This document shows positions 7,447 through 13,321 of a stretch of 13,321 nt of DNA, one piece after another. The notes beneath the pieces were generated by a model. That model saw only the letters and a list, made by a program, of their open reading frames with translations, ran no database searches and was not told the origin of the DNA. Numbering within the stretch: the stretch's first letter is position 1; every line of letters begins with the position of its first letter. The translations under genes were made by a program, and so were the position numbers. The DNA lies in assembly GCA_017543005.1 (NCBI GenBank), contig JAFWEA010000010.1:1-13321 (forward strand), in the 5' to 3' direction. The stretch comes from Solobacterium sp. Its GTDB lineage: Bacteria > Bacillota_I > Bacilli_A > Erysipelotrichales > Erysipelotrichaceae.

Positions 7447-7623
7447 ATGCCAGTAACAGTTGATAAGGAACTCTGCATCGGTTGCGGAGCCTGTGTAGGA
7501 GCTTGCCCGGTTGGCGCTCTGGAACTCGACGACGAAGGAAAGTCCCAGTGCAACGAGGACCTGTGCATTGATTGCCAGACATGCATCGGTACCTGCCCGG
7601 TAGTTGCTATCGCAGAGAAGTAA
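7447..7623 (+). CDS. 2[4Fe-4S] ferredoxin, clostridial type
   Basis: This is a 58-residue protein starting MPVTVDKELC. It has two canonical cluster motifs, CxxCxxCxxxCP: C10, C13, C16, C20 with P21, and C40, C43, C46, C50 with P51. An additional Cys is at position 35. Length and pseudo-twofold symmetry are those of clostridial ferredoxins, small soluble low-potential electron carriers for enzymes such as pyruvate:ferredoxin oxidoreductase or hydrogenases. The ATG is preceded by GGAGG (7431-7435) at 11 nt spacing; if GGAGGTAAT pairs further, the effective spacing is shorter. It has its own promoter upstream and a terminator at 7633-7659, so it is a monocistronic unit. Its codon choice (TGC, GGT, GTA, GAA) differs somewhat from the flanking GC-rich genes, as expected for high expression. 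Its presence supports an anaerobic, fermentative host. Confidence 0.96.
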   Translation: MPVTVDKELCIGCGACVGACPVGALELDDEGKSQCNEDLCIDCQTCIGTCPVVAIAEK

Positions 7624-7632
7624 AAACACAAG

Positions 7633-7659
7633 AAACCGTCCTTCACCGGGCGGTTTTTT
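7633..7659 (+). terminator. Rho-independent terminator of the ferredoxin gene
   Basis: A 9-bp stem (aaaccgtcc at 7633-7641, gggcggttt at 7648-7656) contains one G-T wobble and has a 6-nt loop. The T run extends to 7659. It lies 10 nt after the ferredoxin stop. Confidence 0.88.
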
Positions 7660-7689
7660 GATGTCCTGACCAGCATATATAAAATGGCC

Positions 7690-7714
7690 GTAATCGTTTC
7701 CGAAAGCGTTTACA
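7690..7714 (+). promoter_or_regulatory. Operator-like palindrome with a cre-like site overlapping the -35 box of the ABC importer promoter
   Basis: Bases 7690-7713 form an imperfect 24-bp palindrome, equal to its reverse complement at 18 of 24 positions, with GTAA/TTAC ends and CG steps spaced symmetrically. Within it, the minus strand of 7701-7714 reads TGTAAACGCTTTCG, which matches the CcpA cre consensus TGWAANCGNTNWCA at every fixed position except the last base. The site covers the -35 hexamer at 7709-7714, so a bound regulator would probably block RNA polymerase. CcpA or another LacI-family repressor is inferred; no such regulator is encoded in the window. Confidence 0.55.
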
Positions 7715-7737
7715 TCGTATCCGGAGAAGACTATAAT
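7709..7737 (+). promoter_or_regulatory. Promoter of the ABC importer operon
   Basis: TTTACA (7709-7714), a 17-bp spacer (7715-7731) and a perfect TATAAT (7732-7737) form a near-consensus promoter. Transcription would start near 7744. Unlike the other promoters in the window it lacks a TG-extended -10, consistent with its good -35 box. Confidence 0.85.
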
Positions 7738-7745
7738 AGTAACAA

Positions 7746-7760
7746 AGGTTTCACAAACCT
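7746..7760 (+). promoter_or_regulatory. 5'-terminal mRNA hairpin of the ABC importer transcript
   Basis: AGGTTT (7746-7751) and AAACCT (7755-7760) are perfectly complementary around a CAC loop. The hairpin begins within about two bases of the predicted transcript start and 10 nt before the Shine-Dalgarno GGAGGG. A hairpin at the extreme 5' end usually protects mRNA from 5'-dependent decay; alternatively the palindrome is a DNA operator. Confidence 0.5.
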
Positions 7761-7783
7761 GAAAATAATAGGAGGGAAAGATT

Positions 7784-8887
7784 GTGAAAAAACTGATGAA
7801 GCTGTTCCTGGCCGGAACCATGGTTCTCGGCTTGACTGCCTGCAGCAGTTCCGGCGGCGGCAACAGCGGCGGAGCTTCCGAAGCGGAAGAGTCCGAACTG
7901 GTCAAGGCTGCCAAGGAAGAAGGCGAACTGGTTGTTTACGGTTCCTGTGAAGAAGAATATCTCGCCGCAGCGGCTGAGCATTTCCAGGAACTCTACGGTA
8001 TCGAAGTACAGTATCAGAGACTGTCCACCGGCGAAGTCCAGGCAAAGATTGAAGAAGAAAACGGAAATCCTTCCGGTGATGTCTGGTTCGGCGGCACAAC
8101 CGATCCGTACAACATCGCAGCGTCCAAGGGCCTGCTTGAAGCATATGAAGCAGAGAATGCTTCGCACCTGATCAGCGATGCCTACCGTGACAAAGACGGT
8201 TACTGGTATGGTATCTACAAGGGCATCCTGGGCTTCATGGTCAACAAGGATGAGCTTGCCCGCATGGGTATTGACAGACCGGAAGACTGGGCAGACCTGC
8301 TCGATCCGAAGTACAAGGGCCTGATCTGGCTGTCCAACTACAACACAGCCGGCACCGCAAAGCTGGTCATCAACACCATGATTCAGAAGTACGGACATGA
8401 CGAAGGCATCCAGTACCTGGTTGACCTCGACAAGAACGTTCAGGTTTACACCAAGTCCGGTTCCGGCCCGTCCAAGAATGTCGGTACAGGTGAGTGTGTT
8501 GTCGGCATCGGCTTCCTGCATGACGGCATCACCCAGATCGTTGACAACGGTTACAGCAACGTCGAACTGATTATCCCGAGCACAGGTACATCGTATGAAA
8601 TCGGCGCAACGGCAATCTTCAAGGGCGCCAAGCACCCGAATGCTGCCAAGCTGTGGATTGAATATGCTCTGTCTCCGGAATGCGTCGAACTGGCAGCCCA
8701 GAACGGTTCCTACCAGTTCCTGGTCATCGACAATGCCAAGCAGCCGGAAGTCGCAGACGAATTCGGACTGGATCCGAACAACGTCATGGACTATGACTTC
8801 GAAGACGCCAAGGCGAACACAGAAAAATACATTACCGAAGTAATGGATGCTCTGGGCGGCGGCGACGACAGATTCAAGACTGAATAA
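7784..8887 (+). CDS. ABC importer substrate-binding lipoprotein
   Basis: This 367-residue protein has a lipoprotein signal peptide: MKKLMKLF, a hydrophobic stretch, and the lipobox LTAC with Cys20 as the lipidated residue. A Ser/Gly-rich tether follows. The mature part resembles the SBP_bac_6 / Fe3+-phosphonate-type binding proteins: ELVVYGSCEEEY at the start, a GDVWFGGTTDPYN segment, a W-AD-L-DPKYKG hinge region and TGECVVGIGFLHD. The adjacent Tyr pair that binds iron in FbpA-like proteins is not visible in the expected place, where FLHD is seen, so the ligand is unknown; phosphonates, sugar phosphates or a metal complex are possibilities. The start is GTG 7784, with GGAGGG (7771-7776) 7 nt upstream. 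It sits outside the membrane and delivers ligand to the permease encoded next. The gene is AT-richer at wobble positions than its neighbours, as expected for high expression. Confidence 0.93.
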   Translation: MKKLMKLFLAGTMVLGLTACSSSGGGNSGGASEAEESELVKAAKEEGELVVYGSCEEEYLAAAAEHFQELYGIEVQYQRLSTGEVQAKIEEENGNPSGDVWFGGTTDPYNIAASKGLLEAYEAENASHLISDAYRDKDGYWYGIYKGILGFMVNKDELARMGIDRPEDWADLLDPKYKGLIWLSNYNTAGTAKLVINTMIQKYGHDEGIQYLVDLDKNVQVYTKSGSGPSKNVGTGECVVGIGFLHDGITQIVDNGYSNVELIIPSTGTSYEIGATAIFKGAKHPNAAKLWIEYALSPECVELAAQNGSYQFLVIDNAKQPEVADEFGLDPNNVMDYDFEDAKANTEKYITEVMDALGGGDDRFKTE

Positions 8888-8898
8888 TCGTTTCGAAA
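8885..8898 (+). repeat. Second copy of the operator half sequence
   Basis: The 10-mer taatcgtttc at 8885-8894 recurs exactly from 7691-7700 in the promoter palindrome, and GAAA follows in both (directly here, after one extra C upstream). It overlaps the TAA stop of the binding-protein gene. It could be an auxiliary operator about 1.2 kb from the first, or chance. Confidence 0.3.
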
Positions 8899-8904
8899 AC
8901 ACAG

Positions 8905-8940
8905 AATACCGGGCGGATCCCTTTGTCCGTCCGGTATTTT
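8905..8940 (+). terminator. Intergenic hairpin (partial terminator or mRNA stabiliser) between receptor and permease genes
   Basis: A 13-bp stem (8905-8917 with 8926-8938, one G-T wobble) and an 8-nt loop is followed by only a short T run (to 8940), then CC. It is strong enough to stall decay from the 3' end or terminate part of the transcripts. This would leave the receptor mRNA in excess over the permease mRNA, as is common for such operons. Confidence 0.7.
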
Positions 8941-8970
8941 CCTGACTGATCCATAGAGAGGAGGCCTGTT

Positions 8971-10680
8971 ATGGCAACTAGTCAAAGCAAGGAACTGGAA
9001 CGCAAGAAGTTCTTTGCAGATCCCATTATGGTGACAGCAATCGTTGTGCTGATTGTCTTCCTGACCCTGTTTATCCTGTATCCGCTGGCTATCCTGCTGG
9101 TGGACAGCGTGGTGACCGGGGAAGGCATTACCCTCAATGTCTTCCGCCGGATCCTGGGTATGGCAAGCTTCCGCACGGCGATTACCAATACACTGAAGGT
9201 TGGTTTCCTGGTCGGCATCCTGTCGGCCATGATCGGCCTGCTGTTTGCCTATGTAGAAGAGTATGTTCAGCTGAAGACAAAATTACTGGCCGGCCTGTTC
9301 AAGGTCATCAGCATGCTGCCGGTTGTCTCACCGCCGTTTGTGCTGTCGCTGTCGATGATCATGCTGTTCGGCAAGGCCGGCATCATCACCAGATATCTGC
9401 TGCATATCTACGATAATAACGTGTACGGATTCTGGGGCATTGCCATCGTGCAGACCCTGACGTTCTTCCCGGTCTGCTACATGATGATGAAAGGCCTGCT
9501 GCGGAATATCGATCCGTCCCTGGAGGAAGCGGCCCGTGATATGGGCGCCTCCCGGTTCAAGGTCTTTACCACCGTGACGCTGCCGCTGATCCTGCCGGGT
9601 CTTGGCAATGCGTTCCTGGTTACCTTCATCGAATCGATTGCCGACTTCGCCAACCCGATGATCATCGGCGGTTCGTATGACACGCTGGCAACCTCGATCT
9701 ATCTGCAGATCACCGGCGCCTACGACAAGGAAGGGGCTTCGGCCATGGCAGTGGTCCTGCTGCTTATTACCCTGATGATGTTCATCGTGCAGAAGTATTA
9801 TCTCGAGGCCAAGAGCACGGCCACGCTGACCGGCAAGGCAAGCCGGCAGAGAATGCTGATCACCGACAAGTCGGTGACCCGGCCGCTGACCCTGTTCTGC
9901 CTGCTGGTTGCTTCGTTTGTCGTGCTGATGTACATCTGCGTGCCGCTGGGCGCCCTGTTCAAGACATGGGGCTATGATTTCCATCTGACCACCAAGTGGT
10001 TCCAGCTGGTCTTCACCAGATACAAGGGCTTCAAGGCATTCCGGGATTCCTTCCTGCTGTCGCTGATTGCTTCGCCGATCACGGCCCTGCTGTCCATGAT
10101 CATTTCCTATCTGGTCGTCAAGCGTTCGTTCAAGGCCAAGGGCTTCATTGAAGCGGTATCCATGCTGGCCATGGCGGTGCCGGGCACAGTTCTCGGTGTC
10201 GGCTATATCCGCGGCTTCTCGGCCGGCGTCTTCCGGACAGGGTTCCTGAAATCCCTGTACGGCACCGGCGCACTGCTGGTCATTGTCTTCATCGTCCGCT
10301 CGCTGCCGACCGGCACCCGCAGCGGTATCTCGGCCCTGCGCCAGATTGACAAGAGCATCGAGGAATCTGCCTATGATATGGGCGCCGACAGCTTCAAGGT
10401 CTTCATGACCGTGACATTGCCGCTGATCAAGGACAGTTTCCTGTCGGGTCTCGTTACGGCCTTTGTCCGCAGTATTACCGCGATTTCGGCCATCATCCTG
10501 CTGGTCACCCCGAAGTTCCTGCTGATTACCGTACAGATCAATGAGTTCGCCGAAAAAGGCTCATACGGCATCGCCTGCGCATTCGCGACGATCCTGATCC
10601 TGATCACCTACGGTTCGGTAACCCTGATGAATCTGTTTATCAAGCATTTCGGCACCAGCCGTAACATAAAGGAGGCATAG
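8971..10680 (+). CDS. ABC importer permease, two permease domains fused in one chain
   Basis: This is a 569-residue integral membrane protein with about 12 hydrophobic segments in two similar halves. Each half carries an EAA coupling motif that docks on the ATPase: EEAARDMGASRFKVFTTVTL (185-204) and EESAYDMGADSFKVFMTVTL (464-483). The first half spans about residues 20-278, a hydrophilic linker about 279-303, and the second half about 304-560. The fusion of two binding-protein-dependent transport domains is the FbpB/AfuB arrangement, so one chain makes the whole channel and only one ATPase gene is needed. The ATG is set by AGGAGG (8959-8964) at 6 nt spacing. The gene lies 83 nt after the receptor gene, past a hairpin, and its stop precedes the ATPase start by 2 nt. 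Transport substrate cannot be read from this sequence. Confidence 0.95.
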   Translation: MATSQSKELERKKFFADPIMVTAIVVLIVFLTLFILYPLAILLVDSVVTGEGITLNVFRRILGMASFRTAITNTLKVGFLVGILSAMIGLLFAYVEEYVQLKTKLLAGLFKVISMLPVVSPPFVLSLSMIMLFGKAGIITRYLLHIYDNNVYGFWGIAIVQTLTFFPVCYMMMKGLLRNIDPSLEEAARDMGASRFKVFTTVTLPLILPGLGNAFLVTFIESIADFANPMIIGGSYDTLATSIYLQITGAYDKEGASAMAVVLLLITLMMFIVQKYYLEAKSTATLTGKASRQRMLITDKSVTRPLTLFCLLVASFVVLMYICVPLGALFKTWGYDFHLTTKWFQLVFTRYKGFKAFRDSFLLSLIASPITALLSMIISYLVVKRSFKAKGFIEAVSMLAMAVPGTVLGVGYIRGFSAGVFRTGFLKSLYGTGALLVIVFIVRSLPTGTRSGISALRQIDKSIEESAYDMGADSFKVFMTVTLPLIKDSFLSGLVTAFVRSITAISAIILLVTPKFLLITVQINEFAEKGSYGIACAFATILILITYGSVTLMNLFIKHFGTSRNIKEA

Positions 10681-10682
10681 CA

Positions 10683-11759
10683 ATGGCAAAAGAGAAAAAG
10701 GGAGTCCGCCTTGAGCATATATCCAAGATTTATCTGGATCCCAAAACAAAGAAAGAATTCTATGCAGTTCGTGATACCACCCTGGATATCGAACCGGGTA
10801 CCTTCGTGACCCTGCTGGGCCCGTCCGGCTGCGGCAAGACTACAACCCTGCGGATGATTGCCGGTTTCGAAAGCCCGGATGAAGGTGAAATCTATCTCGG
10901 CGGGGAACCGATCAACGAACTGACCCCGAACAAGCGGGATACGGCCATGGTGTTCCAGAGCTATGCGCTGCTGCCGCATTACAACATCTTCGACAATGTG
11001 GCCTATGGTCTGAAGCTGCGCAAGCTGGACAAGGAAGTCATCCGCGAGAAGGTGTTCAACATTCTGAAACTGGTCGGCCTGGAAGGCATGGAGAGCCGCA
11101 TGACCAATCAGCTCTCCGGCGGTCAGCAGCAGCGTGTCGCCCTGGCCAGAGCCCTGGTTCTGGAGCCGGGTGTGCTGCTGTTCGATGAACCGCTGTCCAA
11201 CCTGGATGCCAAGCTGCGGGTCACGATGCGGACGGAGATCCGCCGGATCCAGCAGGAAGCCGGCATTACCGCCATCTATGTCACCCATGACCAGTCGGAA
11301 GCGATGGCAATCTCCGACAAAATCATCATCATGAACAAGGGTGTTGTGGCCCAGATGGGCACCCCGCAGGAGATCTACTATCATCCGAACAGTGAATTCG
11401 TCGCCGACTTCATCGGTGAAGCCAACTTCCTGAAGGGCAAAATCACCGAGGTCAAAGACGGCGAGGGCACCGTGGATGTCCATGGCAATGCCGTCAAGCT
11501 GAATGAACTCGGCAGCCGGGCTGTCGGGGATGAGTGCACCCTGGTGCTGCGGCCGGAAGCGGCGGTTGTCGCGGAAGAAGGCCAGCTGCCGTGCGAGGTT
11601 ATCCTGAGTACCTTCATGGGCAGCTATCAGAACTACCATGTCATGGTCGGTGACACGATGGTCAAGATCACGGATTTCAATCCGAAGAACAAGAAGATCT
11701 ATGCTGTCGGGGACAAGGCCTTTGTCAAATTCGAACCGGACAGCGTCCACGTAATCTAA
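10683..11759 (+). CDS. ABC importer ATP-binding protein
   Basis: This 358-residue protein has all the nucleotide-binding motifs: Walker A GPSGCGKT (46-53), Q-loop Gln92, signature LSGGQ (144-148), Walker B VLLFDEP (164-170), D-loop SNLD and H-loop His202. After the ATPase domain (to about residue 240) a C-terminal TOBE-type domain (about 285-355) is present, as in the CUT1/Fe3+/polyamine importer ATPases. Two copies should sit at the inner face of the fused permease and power uptake. The Shine-Dalgarno AGGAGG is at the very end of the permease gene and the start lies 2 nt after its stop, so the two are co-translated. The gene ends in a terminator, closing the operon. Many relatives are annotated PotA, FbpC or putative 2-aminoethylphosphonate transporter; the substrate is unresolved. 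Confidence 0.96.
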   Translation: MAKEKKGVRLEHISKIYLDPKTKKEFYAVRDTTLDIEPGTFVTLLGPSGCGKTTTLRMIAGFESPDEGEIYLGGEPINELTPNKRDTAMVFQSYALLPHYNIFDNVAYGLKLRKLDKEVIREKVFNILKLVGLEGMESRMTNQLSGGQQQRVALARALVLEPGVLLFDEPLSNLDAKLRVTMRTEIRRIQQEAGITAIYVTHDQSEAMAISDKIIIMNKGVVAQMGTPQEIYYHPNSEFVADFIGEANFLKGKITEVKDGEGTVDVHGNAVKLNELGSRAVGDECTLVLRPEAAVVAEEGQLPCEVILSTFMGSYQNYHVMVGDTMVKITDFNPKNKKIYAVGDKAFVKFEPDSVHVI

Positions 11760-11763
11760 GAGA

Positions 11764-11790
11764 AAGAGATCCTGCATGGCAGGATCTTTT
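11764..11790 (+). terminator. Rho-independent terminator of the ABC importer operon
   Basis: AGATCCTGC (11767-11775) pairs perfectly with GCAGGATCT (11779-11787) around an ATG loop. It is flanked by A residues upstream and T residues downstream (11787-11790) that extend the stem and supply the U tract. Confidence 0.85.
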
Positions 11791-11816
11791 CTGTTCGGGA
11801 CAGGCTCTGATATAAT
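11788..11816 (+). promoter_or_regulatory. Promoter of miaB, TGn-extended -10
   Basis: A perfect TATAAT (11811-11816) is preceded by TGA (11808-11810). The position 17 bp upstream holds TTTCTG (11788-11793), a poor -35 that overlaps the U tract of the preceding terminator. The extended -10 probably carries the promoter. Transcription would start near 11823. Confidence 0.75.
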
Positions 11817-11840
11817 GTTCTGCGTAAATCAGGAGATATC

Positions 11841-13265
11841 ATGTCAGAATATAAATTACCGAATCAGAAAGAAAGCCGCCGGCGCCGTGCGGAACAGGCA
11901 GAAATACAGTATACGGAAGAGACCGGTCTGAATGGTCTCGGGACCGGGCGCACCTATTACATGCACACCTATGGCTGTCAGGCCAATGTGCGGGACGGGG
12001 AAACCCTGGCCGGCATGCTGGGCAGCATGGGTTTCCGGGAAACATCCGAACAGACGGAAGCCGATGTGCTGATCTTCAATACCTGTGCGGTCCGCAAGGC
12101 GGCCGAGGAACACGTGCTGGGGGAAATCGGCACACTGAAGCCGCTGAAAAAAGCTCATCCCGAAAAGATCTTTGTGCTCTGCGGCTGCATGGCCCAGGAA
12201 GAAGCGGCCGTCAAGGAACTGATCGAGCGCTATCCGCAGGTCGATCTGATTTTCGGCACGCATAACCTGCACCGTTTCCCGCAGCTGCTGCAGAAAGCCA
12301 TGCAGGGCCAGCGGGTCGTGGAAGTGGAATCCGTGGAAGGGGCTGTCGTTGAAGGCATGCCCGCGGTCCGCTCCCGGAAGCACAAGGCCTTTGTCAACAT
12401 CATGTACGGGTGCGACAAGTTCTGCACCTACTGCATCGTGCCATACACCAGAGGCAAGGAACGCAGCCGCCGGCCGGGTTATATCCTCAAGGAGATCCGG
12501 GAACTGAAAGAAAACGGCTGTAAGGAAGTAACGCTGCTCGGCCAGAATGTCAATGCCTACGGCAAGGACCTGGGCATGGAGGACGGCTTTACCAGTCTGC
12601 TGAGGGACTGCGCGGCCACCGGCATCGACCGGATCCGTTTCTATTCGTCCCATCCGCGCGACTATACTGTTTCGACGATCGAAGCCATGCGGGACTGCCC
12701 AAATATCATGAAGGCCCTGCATCTGCCGGTGCAGAGCGGCTCAACCGAGGTGCTGCGGCGGATGAACCGGGGCTATACGGCCGATCAGTACAAACAGCTG
12801 TTTGACGACATGAAGGCCCGTATCCCGGAAATCACCTTTACCACCGACCTGATCGTCGGCTTCCCGGGGGAAACCGATCAGCAGTTCCAGGAGACCCTGG
12901 ACCTGGTGGATTACTGCCGCTTTGATCTGGCCTATTCGTTTGCCTACTCCCCGCGGGAGGGCACTCCGGCCGCAACCTATCCCGACAGCATCCCCGAAGA
13001 GATCAAGAAGGAACGGCTGAACATCCTGAATGAACGCCTGGCCAAATATGCCCGTCAAAACAACGAGGCTTATGTCGGCAGGACCCTGGAAGTGCTCTGC
13101 GACGGACCGTCCAAGAAGAACCCCGATACCCTGGCCGGCTACTCACGGGAAAACAAGCTGGTCAACTTCACGGCAAAAGCCTGCCGGGAAGGGGACCTGG
13201 TCAATGTCCGCATTACAGACGCCAAGAGTTTCTCTCTGGATGGCGAGGCTGTTAATAAGAAGTAA
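11841..13265 (+). CDS. miaB: tRNA-2-methylthio-N6-dimethylallyladenosine synthase
   Basis: This 474-residue cytoplasmic enzyme is a radical-SAM methylthiotransferase. It adds a methylthio group to C2 of i6A37 in tRNAs reading UNN codons. The N-terminal UPF0004 domain holds three cluster ligands: C46 in TYGCQAN, C82 in NTCAVR and C116 in CGCMAQE. The radical-SAM motif CxxxCxxC is C191, C195, C198 in YGCDKFCTYCIVPYTRG. HLPVQSGS follows later, and a TRAM-type RNA-binding domain occupies about the last 65 residues. A charged N-terminal extension of about 35 residues precedes the UPF0004 domain, as in other Firmicutes MiaB. The ATG follows AGGAG (11831-11835) at 5 nt. It has its own promoter, independent of the ABC operon, and a further gene starts 33 nt after its stop. 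MtaB is the main alternative, but the motif wording and ymdB nearby favour MiaB. Confidence 0.95.
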   Translation: MSEYKLPNQKESRRRRAEQAEIQYTEETGLNGLGTGRTYYMHTYGCQANVRDGETLAGMLGSMGFRETSEQTEADVLIFNTCAVRKAAEEHVLGEIGTLKPLKKAHPEKIFVLCGCMAQEEAAVKELIERYPQVDLIFGTHNLHRFPQLLQKAMQGQRVVEVESVEGAVVEGMPAVRSRKHKAFVNIMYGCDKFCTYCIVPYTRGKERSRRPGYILKEIRELKENGCKEVTLLGQNVNAYGKDLGMEDGFTSLLRDCAATGIDRIRFYSSHPRDYTVSTIEAMRDCPNIMKALHLPVQSGSTEVLRRMNRGYTADQYKQLFDDMKARIPEITFTTDLIVGFPGETDQQFQETLDLVDYCRFDLAYSFAYSPREGTPAATYPDSIPEEIKKERLNILNERLAKYARQNNEAYVGRTLEVLCDGPSKKNPDTLAGYSRENKLVNFTAKACREGDLVNVRITDAKSFSLDGEAVNKK

Positions 13266-13298
13266 AATAACCATCGGTAAACAAGGAGGAAGAAGACG

Positions 13299-13321
13299 AT
13301 GAGTGAGATTATCCGCAAGAA
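13299..13321 (+). CDS. Start of an unidentified gene downstream of miaB (partial)
   Basis: An ATG at 13299 is preceded by AAGGAGG (13283-13289) at 9 nt spacing, with seven full codons visible: MSEIIRK. The gene lies 33 nt after the miaB stop with no terminator between, so it is probably co-transcribed with miaB. In Firmicutes the gene after miaB is often a YmcA/YlbF-type small protein or mutS; seven residues cannot decide. Confidence 0.7.

Noticed and set aside
7751..8902. 383-codon minus-strand open frame opposite the binding-protein gene
   Set aside because: The plus strand has a lipobox, Shine-Dalgarno sequence and promoter; the minus-strand translation has no family features.
10608..11777. 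389-codon minus-strand open frame opposite the ABC ATPase gene
   Set aside because: The plus strand carries all ABC ATPase motifs. The reverse frame is a codon-bias artefact.
100..13200. Very frequent GGCCGG / GCCGGC words
   Set aside because: They fall mostly in coding sequence and are explained by Ala, Gly, Pro and Arg codons with GC-ending wobble bases, not by an interspersed repeat.

Overview
The window looks like a chromosomal segment of a low-G+C-lineage Gram-positive bacterium (Firmicutes) whose own base composition is fairly GC-rich. The evidence is strong AGGAGG-type ribosome binding sites, many TGn-extended -10 promoters, a lipoprotein-type substrate-binding protein, and the Firmicutes genes ymdB and miaB. 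Erysipelotrichia or a related Clostridia group is a plausible guess, but this is inference. There is no integrase, transposase, tRNA, rRNA or CRISPR array, and no gap over 300 bases without a gene.

Layout: (1) the 3' part of ymdB (1-622, +), ending in a terminator whose loop holds the stop codon. (2) A convergent 1208-residue SWIM/SNF2 helicase-type ATPase (659-4285, -). (3) A divergent two-gene operon: a low-molecular-weight protein tyrosine phosphatase (4389-4865) overlapping by 4 nt an 830-residue fusion of a TetM/EF-G-like GTPase to a Rae1 (YacP)-type NYN ribonuclease domain (4862-7354). Both divergent promoters sit so close to the start codons that the mRNAs may be leaderless. (4) A monocistronic 58-residue 2[4Fe-4S] ferredoxin gene (7447-7623) with its own promoter and terminator. 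(5) A complete ABC importer: lipoprotein receptor (7784-8887), fused double permease (8971-10680) and ATPase (10683-11759). Its promoter carries a palindrome and a cre-like site over the -35 box, and a hairpin separates the receptor gene from the permease gene. (6) miaB (11841-13265) with its own promoter, followed by the first codons of another gene (13299-).

The most interesting object is the GTPase-nuclease fusion. EF-G-like ribosome protection proteins and Rae1 both act in the ribosomal A site, so one chain carrying both suggests a factor that docks on stalled ribosomes and cuts the mRNA there. The signature loop of true TetM is changed, so a tetracycline-resistance label would probably be wrong. 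The window is otherwise rich in RNA and translation functions (YmdB, the fusion, MiaB). The ABC importer and ferredoxin form a separate, probably metabolic block.
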